Origin: Bdellovibrionota bacterium
GTDB taxonomy: Bacteria; Bdellovibrionota; Bacteriovoracia; Bacteriovoracales; Bacteriovoracaceae
Length of the DNA: 18,949 nucleotides
Assembly (NCBI GenBank): GCA_030836365.1
Contig: JAURQB010000219.1
Span: 1 to 18,949 of the forward strand
Direction of reading: 5' to 3'
In this document: one piece after another, positions 1 through 8,438 of the stretch
Layout: every line of letters starts with the position of its first letter
Numbering within the stretch: position 1 is the first letter of the stretch
Notes under the pieces: model-generated
The model's input: the letters and a program-made list of their open reading frames with translations, nothing else
Databases searched by the model: none
What the model was told of the DNA's origin: nothing
Position numbers and translations under genes: made by a program

Positions 1-2
1 AT

Positions 3-1577
3 AAATTGCTGTGGTTTACTCTTGAGAGCTTAAATGATGGTAGACAGACTATTGGCCTTCCCAAAGATATTGATGCTCAAATGCTTATTATTGATTTTGC
101 TAGCAAAATGAATACACCGACATATCAGTCGAACTTATCCGTTAATCAAACGGATGAAAAAATTGAAGTTAGTTTTATCCAAGAAAGCTATATCGACGGA
201 AGAAAGAAAAATATTGCATTTGAAGTTAGGTATCATAAAAATATTTTAGAAAAACCTAATAACATCTTAATGCCAAAAAATAAAACACAGACGTTTGAAC
301 GAAATAGCAGTGCCATGAATCACTCAGCTAGTAACTTTATGGCCGTCATTGACATCCACCGCTCTCTTACCCCAATTCAAACAGCCCAACTTAAATTTAC
401 CGACCGCAGTTTTCCAAAACTAAAACTAAAAAAAATATTAGGAAGTCCGGTCTTAAGTATTATTTCTCAAAACATTGTGGCACTCGGGCCCCACCAATCA
501 AAAATGAAGAACGATCAACAACAACTTCATCTAAACAAATTTAACGAAATGACTAAATTAACGATAAAACAAAATAAAGAAATTCAAGTAATGCTTAAAT
601 TTAATCCACCAATCCCAACCCTGACGTCAAAGTCTTTTCCAAAAAAGTCCCGTTTCACAGTAGAAATGGTCAATAATACTAGCAATAGTCTAATGCTACT
701 GGGGACAATAAAACAAAAACGTCTAGGTAATCATAAAGTAATATACACCCTAGGCGTCGATGATCGGCCGTCATTACAAAATAGAATAAACAAAACTCCT
801 CATTGGTTTTTTGAGCGAAGCATTTTTACATCAATAGACAATAACGGCAAAATTCAATCAGCACTCTTATCCCCAAGTGATACAAACATAAGCATCCAGG
901 AAGTTACATTAGCCCATCTATCAAAATCTCTCATTACATTGGTAAAACCTGAAAAAAGCAACAGAAAAAAACGAACTCCAAAACAACATATATCATTAAA
1001 TATGCCTTTAAGCATGAAGAAATGTAAAACCACAAAAAAAATAAGCCACTACATAATTTCATCAAATATTATTCCCCTTAAACTCTCGATAAGTGATTAT
1101 CCATTTGATAAAAATATTCCAACAAGCGTATGGGCCCTTCATCAATTAAAAATAAAAACCAATAAAAAATGGACACCAGAAAAAGTCAAAGTGCTGTTAT
1201 CTGATATAATGATTTCGCCAGGCGCTCACCGATTTGAAGATGGAATAATATTAAACTCAGTAGAAGTTGAAGTTATCCATGATAAAAAAGTGCTACCAAA
1301 TGGTAGTAAGACTGATGGAATTAGATATTTCAAAGACAAATCAAAATTAGTTATACCGGTCTTTGTTCAAATATTAGTCTCTCCAAAGGAGACTACACCT
1401 TTTTCGAATCAACAAATAAAATTAGTACGAAATTTTAATGCGCTAACAACAGTTCGCATTGCCGTGCTCCCTGACATTGATCAATCAAAAGACCTCTCTT
1501 TTTCTAATTGCAATAGTGGACCAGACATAAAAAAAAACACAGAGTTTTTTTCTAAATTAAATATAGATAAAAAGTAA
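3..1577 (+). CDS. Hypothetical protein, 5'-truncated by window edge
   Basis: The frame is open from the left edge with no upstream stop; the first possible in-window start is a TTG at 6, so the real start probably lies outside. About 524 residues are visible. The product is rich in Lys, Asn, Ser and Ile, looks soluble and beta-rich, and shows no clear membrane helix. I recognise no domain. A Cys sits near the C-terminus in F-S-N-C-N-S-G. The TAA stop at 1575-1577 directly abuts the stop of the convergent LspA-HAMP gene, leaving no room for a terminator between them. Function unknown; that it is a real gene is supported by length and by the tight convergent junction. Confidence 0.72.
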   Translation, partial: KLLWFTLESLNDGRQTIGLPKDIDAQMLIIDFASKMNTPTYQSNLSVNQTDEKIEVSFIQESYIDGRKKNIAFEVRYHKNILEKPNNILMPKNKTQTFERNSSAMNHSASNFMAVIDIHRSLTPIQTAQLKFTDRSFPKLKLKKILGSPVLSIISQNIVALGPHQSKMKNDQQQLHLNKFNEMTKLTIKQNKEIQVMLKFNPPIPTLTSKSFPKKSRFTVEMVNNTSNSLMLLGTIKQKRLGNHKVIYTLGVDDRPSLQNRINKTPHWFFERSIFTSIDNNGKIQSALLSPSDTNISIQEVTLAHLSKSLITLVKPEKSNRKKRTPKQHISLNMPLSMKKCKTTKKISHYIISSNIIPLKLSISDYPFDKNIPTSVWALHQLKIKTNKKWTPEKVKVLLSDIMISPGAHRFEDGIILNSVEVEVIHDKKVLPNGSKTDGIRYFKDKSKLVIPVFVQILVSPKETTPFSNQQIKLVRNFNALTTVRIAVLPDIDQSKDLSFSNCNSGPDIKKNTEFFSKLNIDKK

Positions 1578-2387
1578 TTACCGTTTTTTTATTTTTTCAA
1601 TAAGAGCTTCAAGCTCTTTAAATTGGTCTCTTTCACGAAGCCGAAATTCTTCGTCCCACAAACTATCTTGCACATATTTATTCAGCTTATAAATAGGCCC
1701 ATAAAAATGATGACTCAAAAAAATACCAAATGTAAAAATAAGCATACCAAATATGAGTGATAACATTGAGGCTAACTTAATATACTCGCTTTTTTTTGCG
1801 AAGCTAAATTGCGCAAATTCTAAATCCATATAGGTATAACTAAATAAGCTAATCATAAGTAATGACAACACACTAACAATAAAAAACTTCGCCGCAAAAA
1901 TAATTTGAGCTTTTGGAGAGATTAAAATCTGACCTCTTTTATCGTTGGGAAACCATATTTCATCCTGACACAAGAAAATATAATAAAAAATAATACCCAC
2001 ACCAACTAATTGAAAAATATCCGAAACATTCGCATGAAACAAATAATCACCAATGGAAATTGGAATAAAATCGACGACAAAATTCAAATAAACTTTATCA
2101 ATAGCATTACTCAAGGCACCTCCAAAAAGAAGAGATATGGCCACTTTAAGACCGGCAAGACCATTTGATAAAAAGTATAAAAGCCCCATATAAATAATAA
2201 AGAAAATGATACTACCACTGGTGATCAAAGAAATCCTCACCACTGGAGATGTCTTTGAAAAAGAGCCAAACATCATTCCTTGATTGGCGACATATGTGCT
2301 CGCGTCTAACGCTAAGTTCTTACTCATTTGATCCAACAAGATAATGACAAGTAGAATATTTAAAAAATTAAACAGGTTTTTATTCAT
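1578..2387 (-). CDS. Lipoprotein signal peptidase (LspA) domain fused to HAMP-like membrane module
   Basis: Residues 1-140 read as signal peptidase II, which cleaves diacylglyceryl-prolipoproteins in the inner membrane. Visible LspA motifs are LLDQMSK (D19), NQGMMFG (N35), GGALSNAIDKV with D97, VVDFI, and ANVSDIF with D123. D97 and D123 match the family's catalytic aspartate pair. Deviations are Ser for Gly in GGALGN, Lys for Arg after D97, and NVSD for NxAD. Residues 150-269 are extra: a KRGQILISPKAQ entry segment, two membrane helices (about 165-184 and 205-225), then a HAMP-like stretch, GPIYKLNKYV through ERDQFKELEALI. Ordinary LspA is about 160-170 residues and ends after its fourth helix. 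The ATG overlaps the upstream lipoprotein stop by 4 nt (ATGA), implying translational coupling. It is the last gene of a five-gene operon containing two lipoproteins, its plausible substrates. LspA assignment is strong, HAMP-like assignment moderate. It may be a paralogue rather than the housekeeping enzyme, so no symbol is given. Confidence 0.85.
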   Translation of the reverse strand: MNKNLFNFLNILLVIILLDQMSKNLALDASTYVANQGMMFGSFSKTSPVVRISLITSGSIIFFIIYMGLLYFLSNGLAGLKVAISLLFGGALSNAIDKVYLNFVVDFIPISIGDYLFHANVSDIFQLVGVGIIFYYIFLCQDEIWFPNDKRGQILISPKAQIIFAAKFFIVSVLSLLMISLFSYTYMDLEFAQFSFAKKSEYIKLASMLSLIFGMLIFTFGIFLSHHFYGPIYKLNKYVQDSLWDEEFRLRERDQFKELEALIEKIKKR

Positions 2388-3439
2388 TGCATACTCAATT
2401 CAACAAAACCTAATTGAAGAGTATCGGATCCTGGATTTTTGGCCTCGATAAAAAAAACTCCATTTCCAATTTTTTCTCCAGAGTTAAAAGTCGCGGCAAT
2501 TGAACTCCAAGTGCCGTACTTTATATTAAATTCTTCATTAAGTAGTATCCTGAGCTCATTAATATACACGCCCCCACCACTGTCAGTAACAACGACCGGA
2601 TTTTTTAGTAAATAATAACCACTATCACTATCAAAATCGATATCAATGGAAATCGTACCAACAGATTCAATAGTTAAACCTATACTACTTTCAGAAGTAG
2701 GCAAAGATACAACTGTTGAAAAAATATTAAGATCCTCAACTGTTCGCCAAGCCTCCGAAGAGAGTTCAACATCTTCCTCCTCGCTGACCACCTCTCCGTT
2801 TTCTACAGCTTGCTCCTTTGCCTCTAGTGCAGCCGCTGCCAAAACCTCATAGTCATCCAACCAAGGATTGATTCCATTATTTAGTATATCTGTAGCAGTT
2901 GACTCTCCTCCTTGGTGACCGCTTAACACTTTTGTATACAAAAGACTCTTATCTCTCTCTTCAAGATCAACCTTGCCCTGATTGTAATTATAGTAAAGAA
3001 GGTCTTGTAAGCTTGTTTCTATATCTGATGCTCCGTGTACTCCATACCCTTCCGCATACCCATCAGGCTTATGGCACCCGCCACAGTTTGTGACAAGAGT
3101 AGAATGAAGATAAGAATCTGTATAAGCTTCTAAAAGAAGGTCGTATTTTTCGGCAGAAGTAAGCTCTACACTGCCAGCGGATCCACTACCTTCATCATCT
3201 CCGGCATCAAAAACTGAATCATCGAGCTCTTTCGTATCACCTTCTTCACCTGGATCTCGCCCCACAATAGGTGAATTTCCACCATTGTCACCACCTCCTT
3301 GATTATTATCCAATGTTTCATCAACAGGATCATTACTGCCTCCTTTCTCTGAAGAGAGCTCACAATTATTATAATTGAAAACAGCAAAGCACATAAATAG
3401 GAGAATAAAAACTTTTTGAATGCGTACTTTATTTTTCAT
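2384..3439 (-). CDS. Heme-binding (CGGCH) lipoprotein with acidic linker
   Basis: This 351-residue protein starts at the ATG at 3439; a TTG at 3445 is also in frame. A basic N-terminus and hydrophobic core (about residues 8-22) end in FNYNNCE with Cys26, an atypical lipobox shared with the 599-residue lipoprotein of the same operon. Residues 29-90 form a Gly/Asp/Glu/Asn-rich linker, likely an extended tether. A single c-type heme motif, CGGCH (C119-H123), lies in a helical segment; possible distal ligands such as H136 and H175 follow. The C-terminal third (about 240-351) looks beta-rich, perhaps a carbohydrate-binding-like sandwich, but I cannot name the fold. The gene lies 19 nt after the DUF1501-like gene and overlaps the LspA-HAMP gene by 4 nt. 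It is probably a membrane-anchored monoheme electron carrier or structural cytochrome of the complex encoded by this operon; that role is inferred. Confidence 0.8.
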   Translation of the reverse strand: MKNKVRIQKVFILLFMCFAVFNYNNCELSSEKGGSNDPVDETLDNNQGGGDNGGNSPIVGRDPGEEGDTKELDDSVFDAGDDEGSGSAGSVELTSAEKYDLLLEAYTDSYLHSTLVTNCGGCHKPDGYAEGYGVHGASDIETSLQDLLYYNYNQGKVDLEERDKSLLYTKVLSGHQGGESTATDILNNGINPWLDDYEVLAAAALEAKEQAVENGEVVSEEEDVELSSEAWRTVEDLNIFSTVVSLPTSESSIGLTIESVGTISIDIDFDSDSGYYLLKNPVVVTDSGGGVYINELRILLNEEFNIKYGTWSSIAATFNSGEKIGNGVFFIEAKNPGSDTLQLGFVELSMQ

Positions 3440-3458
3440 AATCAACCATTACTTAGTG

Positions 3459-5036
3459 CTAAAACGTTTTATCAAAACATAAATAATCATCCAACACACT
3501 GCCTGAATTAGTAGTAAACACATCGATTCCAGCAAACTCACCAAGCCTTCCCTCAAGGCCGTGCAAGGCTAAATAATTGGCAAAAATTCCGCTTGCGAGC
3601 CCCATCCCCCCGTTACTTGTTAAATTTCTAAAACTTGTATTTGTGGAAGCAAAAGACCTTTCAAGATTACCTCCAATGCCACCGACATTCATTTGTCCAA
3701 TTTGCCGTATTGAGTTGTAGTCTCTACCTGAAGAACTAGAACTAGTGTTATTTTGTCGCATGACAGGACGAGTTTTTCCTTTTCCATTAATCGCCAACAT
3801 AACAGCAGCACTTGCTGTACCTCGATCCGTCACCCAAGGAATGTTACCATTATCGAGGCTACCTCCATTATATAAATCGACACCAACGCCGCCATCGGTG
3901 ATCAACACAATAAATAAATTCTTACCTTGATCAACAGCACTTTTTATCATTCCACCAATATTATAACCAAGTTCTCTATCCATATTATCACCAGATGAAC
4001 GAGTACCATTATGATAGTCGAAGCCAGCATAAGATATCGAACCCACGCCAAAAAACTTATTGTTTAAAAGATGGCTATATACTTTAAAGGTATCAATAAT
4101 TGAACTATCTGAAAGACTATTTATGTGATTAAAGGTACTCTCAATATCACCTCCTGAGGGAACTATAAGCTTTTCCAGCGAGATGTTCTCATCCGTTAAT
4201 ACCTTCCGCGGGATTTGATATTCGCAATATAAACGGTTTAACAAACTTTCAGAAAACTTATTTTTACGCTGAACTAGACTATTTATATTCATGTCCTCTA
4301 TCAGTTTTAATAATTTTTTTTGATTTTCTTTTGTTTCTTTATTCGCCAAACGGCTTATTTGAAGCAGATTTCTTAATTCAGACTCATTTTGAATAGGTGT
4401 AGGTAAATGTTTTGATTCTACATTGAAATCCGGAACCCCCGAAAAAGCGCCAGACCTGCTACTTTTTGAACCGATAGAAGAGCCAAATTTTCCCACGCAA
4501 CCTGAATTACAAATCCAATACATAGGGTTGATAATATTTCTAGTAGTATCATCAAAAGTAACACTACAAAAAATCCCTCCTTCAACACAATTATAATAGG
4601 AACTAGGATCACCTGTATTGTCGATAACTGCCTTTATACCATTTAAAATACCACTGCTTGTGTGCATCGCTATTCCCAAACTATCATCTATATCACTATC
4701 TAAAATCTCAGAACCTTGGATCCCAAGACCTGTTGGGTTGTATCCAATTCCACTAAGCTGACTACCATCTTGCCCGTTACTGACAATAAAATTACTCCCT
4801 GCGAGATGCCCCCCACCATTTAAGTCAACAATCAACGCAGAAGCCAGCCCTTCATCAGGCGTTGAGTCACAATTAGCATTAGGAAAGTCATCACTATAAT
4901 CTGAACTAATCGCCATCCCCGGAAAAACGAGGGAGCTACCGATAACTCCTTTTGCCCATCTTGATAGAAACTCTCTTCGAGTTCTCAGGGGGTGATCTTT
5001 TGTATTGGCATAAAATTGATATTTTTTATTTTTCAT
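3459..5036 (-). CDS. Tat-exported DUF1501-like protein
   Basis: The ATG at 5036 has GGGA seven bases upstream; the in-frame TTG at 5042 is less likely. The 525-residue product opens with a twin-arginine signal: TRREFLSRW (R20-R21) followed by a short hydrophobic stretch, VIGSSLVFPGMAIS, so export of a folded protein by Tat is expected. Signs of the DUF1501 family (alkaline-phosphatase-superfamily relatives, function unclear) are ALIVDLNGGG near residue 70, GFDYHNG near 340, NLFIVLITDGGVGVD near 375-387 and WVTDRGTASAAVMLAING near 400-418; the last two sit where family members usually have a SEFGR-like and a GTDHG-like motif. The match is divergent. DUF1501 proteins commonly occur beside CxxCH proteins of the planctomycete-cytochrome type, and two heme-motif proteins flank it here. 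Gaps to neighbours are 17 and 19 nt. The enzymatic activity cannot be read from sequence. Confidence 0.75.
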   Translation of the reverse strand: MKNKKYQFYANTKDHPLRTRREFLSRWAKGVIGSSLVFPGMAISSDYSDDFPNANCDSTPDEGLASALIVDLNGGGHLAGSNFIVSNGQDGSQLSGIGYNPTGLGIQGSEILDSDIDDSLGIAMHTSSGILNGIKAVIDNTGDPSSYYNCVEGGIFCSVTFDDTTRNIINPMYWICNSGCVGKFGSSIGSKSSRSGAFSGVPDFNVESKHLPTPIQNESELRNLLQISRLANKETKENQKKLLKLIEDMNINSLVQRKNKFSESLLNRLYCEYQIPRKVLTDENISLEKLIVPSGGDIESTFNHINSLSDSSIIDTFKVYSHLLNNKFFGVGSISYAGFDYHNGTRSSGDNMDRELGYNIGGMIKSAVDQGKNLFIVLITDGGVGVDLYNGGSLDNGNIPWVTDRGTASAAVMLAINGKGKTRPVMRQNNTSSSSSGRDYNSIRQIGQMNVGGIGGNLERSFASTNTSFRNLTSNGGMGLASGIFANYLALHGLEGRLGEFAGIDVFTTNSGSVLDDYLCFDKTF

Positions 5037-5053
5037 CTTCAAATCCCAAGTAA

Positions 5054-6853
5054 TTAGTTAAAAATAAAGTAGCCAGAGGACATAACGGCCGTACACATAA
5101 GAGGTGCTATAGATAGGAATGGCTTAGGAAAAGTTATCTCAGCATCATATACATTGAAGGCAAAGGAAGAATTTAGTTCTTCAGGAGTCATAACAACCCA
5201 GCTTTGATTAACCTTTCTTTTTATATTGAAACCGGTATTAGAAATAGACTGACTGGAACTGTCGACCATTTTGTTTCTCTGAAACGTACCTGCATCAGTT
5301 GAGAAATACAGAACTCTTTCGTTGTCATCTTCGGTTGCTAACCTCCCAAAAAAAACACTGGCCCCTCTTGAAGTGGCGTCAGTAGTCGTCCTAGCAAAAG
5401 TAAAATCTCCATCTCCATCAAACAAAAAAGGCTTTGACTCTTCTGTGGCATTTTTAATCACATCCTCATAAGTTCCTTTGAAAAACTCGATATTACCTAT
5501 AGGAAGTCTCAAGTCATTTTTCAAGCTGATAGAAGAACCCACTGACACCATCTCACCGCCCACTTCTTTAGCAGTACCAAAAAAGATTGTTTCTTTATCA
5601 AATCTTTTGTCTACGCCAGAATAATAATCCGCCCAAAAATAATTATTAATAGAGTATAGATTTGTTTTTTCACCATTAATATAAATATTAAAGTCATCTT
5701 CGACTGAAACTTTATTACCAATTGACGGATCAGCGACATACTCTATCACAACATTATAGGCTTTCATTTTAAGACGGTTTTTACCGGGATCATTGATAAC
5801 AAAGCGGGCTGTTCTGTATCGAGCTAAAGCACTATTATAAGTATATATATCTGCATAGATACTGTGACCGCTCACAGAATGTTTTAGTTGGAAAAATCCA
5901 TACTCTGAACTTATTGTTAATAATTGTTTGTCATTAATCCCAGTAGGATTAGTAAAGCCATTGCCCGAATCTTCTGGCATGATAAAATAACTTAGAAAAA
6001 AAGATTCCTCGAACGTGATTACATCGGCTGAACCAGAGGTCTCATCTCCGGATACGACAAAAGTTGTAGATAAGTAATCATCATGAAATACATGTTTCTC
6101 TATACCTGAATTTTTAAAAGCAACAAAAGAATCGACTCTATCTGCTGTGGCACGACGAATTATATCCTTTCCTCTTTCGTTAACTGTAATATGTGGAACT
6201 AACCAAGTAAGCAGCTTATCAACAAAAGATATAACATCTGATTCCTCTGGATCCTCATTATGTAACTCTAGGTTCGGAAGTGAGTTTATATATTCATCCT
6301 CACTAAGCGGATGAGTACCAATAAAAGCTTCTTCGCAAAAACTACTCGAGAGACTGACAATGGAGTTCAATGATGAGCTATTGAATTTATCTAGCGTAGT
6401 TTCATTAGGGAGATTTGCTTTAACACTATTGTAATAAATAGGTTCACCTTCCTTTTCTGTATAACCAAGACGAGAAAAAAAATATCCATTTTCAGTTAAA
6501 ATTGGTACTTCACCTGAATCATCCTCATATAAAAATGGTACCCCCGTTACACTGCTATAGGAATTGAGAATTCCTTCAGCTGTCATGACACTAAAGAAAC
6601 TACTCTCAACTTCACTCGGGCCGGATTCATAATTAGTCACTTCACCTTCGAGCTCATGATTATCAATATCTATATCCTCAACTTTACTACCATCATCATC
6701 ACCATCATTATCCGGAATAAGTGGCTTCTCACCGCCCTCCAAGGATGTATCACTATCATTATTAGATTTTTTTCCTCCTTCACAATTATTATAGGAAAAG
6801 AGAATCAAAAATAATGAAGAAACAATAAAAGCAATGTGGATATTTTTTTTCAT
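5054..6853 (-). CDS. Large lipoprotein, unknown function
   Basis: The ATG at 6853 is chosen because it opens a proper signal peptide (MKKNIHIAFI...) and has AAGGA about ten bases upstream; a start ten codons earlier at 6883 would overlap the preceding gene. The product is 599 residues. The hydrophobic core ends in LFSYNNCE with Cys24, the same atypical lipobox as the CGGCH lipoprotein. An acidic low-complexity tether follows (about residues 27-70, Asp/Asn/Glu/Gly-rich). The rest looks like a beta-rich extracytoplasmic protein with few cysteines and no heme motif. I recognise no family. It is the second gene of the operon, 13 nt after the PSD-like cytochrome gene, so it is probably a partner of that protein and of the DUF1501-like protein on the cell surface or in the periplasm. 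Confidence 0.75.
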   Translation of the reverse strand: MKKNIHIAFIVSSLFLILFSYNNCEGGKKSNNDSDTSLEGGEKPLIPDNDGDDDGSKVEDIDIDNHELEGEVTNYESGPSEVESSFFSVMTAEGILNSYSSVTGVPFLYEDDSGEVPILTENGYFFSRLGYTEKEGEPIYYNSVKANLPNETTLDKFNSSSLNSIVSLSSSFCEEAFIGTHPLSEDEYINSLPNLELHNEDPEESDVISFVDKLLTWLVPHITVNERGKDIIRRATADRVDSFVAFKNSGIEKHVFHDDYLSTTFVVSGDETSGSADVITFEESFFLSYFIMPEDSGNGFTNPTGINDKQLLTISSEYGFFQLKHSVSGHSIYADIYTYNSALARYRTARFVINDPGKNRLKMKAYNVVIEYVADPSIGNKVSVEDDFNIYINGEKTNLYSINNYFWADYYSGVDKRFDKETIFFGTAKEVGGEMVSVGSSISLKNDLRLPIGNIEFFKGTYEDVIKNATEESKPFLFDGDGDFTFARTTTDATSRGASVFFGRLATEDDNERVLYFSTDAGTFQRNKMVDSSSQSISNTGFNIKRKVNQSWVVMTPEELNSSFAFNVYDAEITFPKPFLSIAPLMCTAVMSSGYFIFN

Positions 6854-6866
6854 TACAACACTATCC

Positions 6867-8276
6867 TTACTCTGAGTTCTCAACTGAACAAAGGGTCATC
6901 ACCTTCGCAATCAACTTTTTCATATTGTGGTCTTCCTGAATAAAGAATGAGGTAAGAACCTCCTCATTTATTTTGTAACTTGAATCATTTCTATTTACAC
7001 AGACCATCTCCCACATCCTTTCGGCCATGCAGCTGCTGAAGGCTCCTGCTTGAGATAGATAATGTCCAAGCTCTTTTACTCCAACACCATTATTTCCTTT
7101 ACCACCACCCAAAGTTTCGCTGTGAAATTCGACAAATTTTAATCTCTCTTGATTTTTGCCTGTCACCCATAAATTTTCCCAATAATCATTGTAATTTATT
7201 CCATTATAAATACCATTATCCTTAACAGAAAAACCATCAGCAAAGACCACATTTTTATCGAGTTTATTTGAGTTGTGACTATTAAAACTACTATCAGAAT
7301 ATAGGGTAAAAGGATTAGGGTAGTTTGCATTCCTATCATGATAATAAAATGCACGACTCAGGCTATCTTGACCGGCATGGCAACCGATGCAAAAGTTTAG
7401 GTGTTTACTCACATCGTTATTAGGATAGCGATCAACGTCACGACGAACATACTGTGCATCAACAGTTGTATCAGAGATGTCTTCGTATTCTGTGCAAAGG
7501 AAGTTTTTAAATACGTATTGTAGCGCCCTTCTGTTTGTTCCCGCATTATAAAATTCTCTAGCAAATTGATCCGTAGTCATCACTCCAGCTATTTTATTTT
7601 GATCTCGAAGCGTTGACTCTCTCCCTACCCAACGGCCTGGATTAGTAGTATCCAAATCACTAAAAGTTATTCGATCAGATGGCTGTAAAAACTGATGAAG
7701 ATCAACTATTGCATTGTCTATATTTGTATATACAATCTTTTCAAATGTTCCTCCATTATTGTAGATGTTGTGGATTTGACCTGGTCGATAGGTAACACCG
7801 TCAAGATGTTCTTCATAGGTCAAAAACCCACCAGAACTACTCCCCGGAGTGTAAGAAATGGAGCCGTACGGAGGAAAGTGATATATCATTCCATCATGTG
7901 AAACTTTATACATCAGGTCACTGGTTAAGACTTCTCTAAAATCTACATTATCACGAATCAAACCAAGCATTAAAAAGAGCATATCATTAGTGTTTACGTT
8001 TTTATTTACTGCTCTGTTGGTCCAATCAATCATGTAATTTTTCAGTTTAATATTGATCAAGTTTTTGTTCTCGGTGACTTTTAATGCCGCTTCGTATTCA
8101 TTTCCTGCGTCAATTAATTCCCAAACTTCTTGGAACTCAGTTGAGTTTACATAAGGCACGACACCAGTAATCCTAATGTAGAATAAGTACGCTCTACTTT
8201 TTGCTGCGTAATTTTCTGAAAACTCACCAAAACAGGTAGATGATAAAAGTAATAAAATAGTTATTAAAAATTTCAC
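6867..8276 (-). CDS. Secreted CxxCH protein, PSD/DUF1588-DUF1585-like
   Basis: The GTG at 8276 is preferred because it places a clean Sec signal (VKFLITILLLLSSTCFG, cleavage near Gly) at the N-terminus. The frame stays open back to a TTG at 8348, and neither start has a good ribosome binding site. From GTG the protein is 469 residues. The N-terminal part (YIRITGVVPYVNSTEF and following) resembles the DUF1549-type opening of planctomycete surface cytochromes. The stretch GTNRRALQYVFKNFLC, then H-L-N-F-C-I-G-C-H-A-G-Q-D (C296-H300), resembles DUF1588, where one heme c would attach. The C-terminus (LSQAGAFSSCMAERMW, then a basic turn and LIAKVMTLCS) resembles DUF1585. These are fold-level resemblances read by eye. 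It is the first gene of the five-gene operon; the AT-rich gap to the divergent pair (8277-8438) presumably holds the promoter, but I see no convincing -35/-10 pair. Confidence 0.72.
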   Translation of the reverse strand: MKFLITILLLLSSTCFGEFSENYAAKSRAYLFYIRITGVVPYVNSTEFQEVWELIDAGNEYEAALKVTENKNLINIKLKNYMIDWTNRAVNKNVNTNDMLFLMLGLIRDNVDFREVLTSDLMYKVSHDGMIYHFPPYGSISYTPGSSSGGFLTYEEHLDGVTYRPGQIHNIYNNGGTFEKIVYTNIDNAIVDLHQFLQPSDRITFSDLDTTNPGRWVGRESTLRDQNKIAGVMTTDQFAREFYNAGTNRRALQYVFKNFLCTEYEDISDTTVDAQYVRRDVDRYPNNDVSKHLNFCIGCHAGQDSLSRAFYYHDRNANYPNPFTLYSDSSFNSHNSNKLDKNVVFADGFSVKDNGIYNGINYNDYWENLWVTGKNQERLKFVEFHSETLGGGKGNNGVGVKELGHYLSQAGAFSSCMAERMWEMVCVNRNDSSYKINEEVLTSFFIQEDHNMKKLIAKVMTLCSVENSE

Positions 8277-8438
8277 AAGGGCTACATCGGTAGACCCATA
8301 CGAAAAATCCAGCCAGAATCTTATCCGAAATAGAATAGTAGAAAACAATATACAAAGAGAAGTATATTCAATTACTTATATCAATGTATTTTTTTCAAAA
8401 ATCCAATAAAAAAACTCTATTTATTGTATATAAAGAGA

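Noticed and set aside
1602..1618. Hairpin AAGAGC-TTCAA-GCTCTT just inside the convergent junction, as a terminator for the first gene
   Set aside because: No U-tract follows the stem on either strand, and it lies inside the coding part of the LspA-HAMP gene, encoding its final helix.
8277..8348. N-terminal extension of the PSD-like cytochrome to a TTG at 8348
   Set aside because: It would bury the signal peptide behind 24 residues, lacks a ribosome binding site and uses a rare start; the GTG at 8276 gives a normal Sec signal.
8349..8438. Promoter hexamers in the divergent AT-rich gap (TTGATA, TTGAAT, TATACT and similar)
   Set aside because: Hexamer pairs occur only with wrong spacings (12-14 or 19 bases); none stands out from the AT-rich background.
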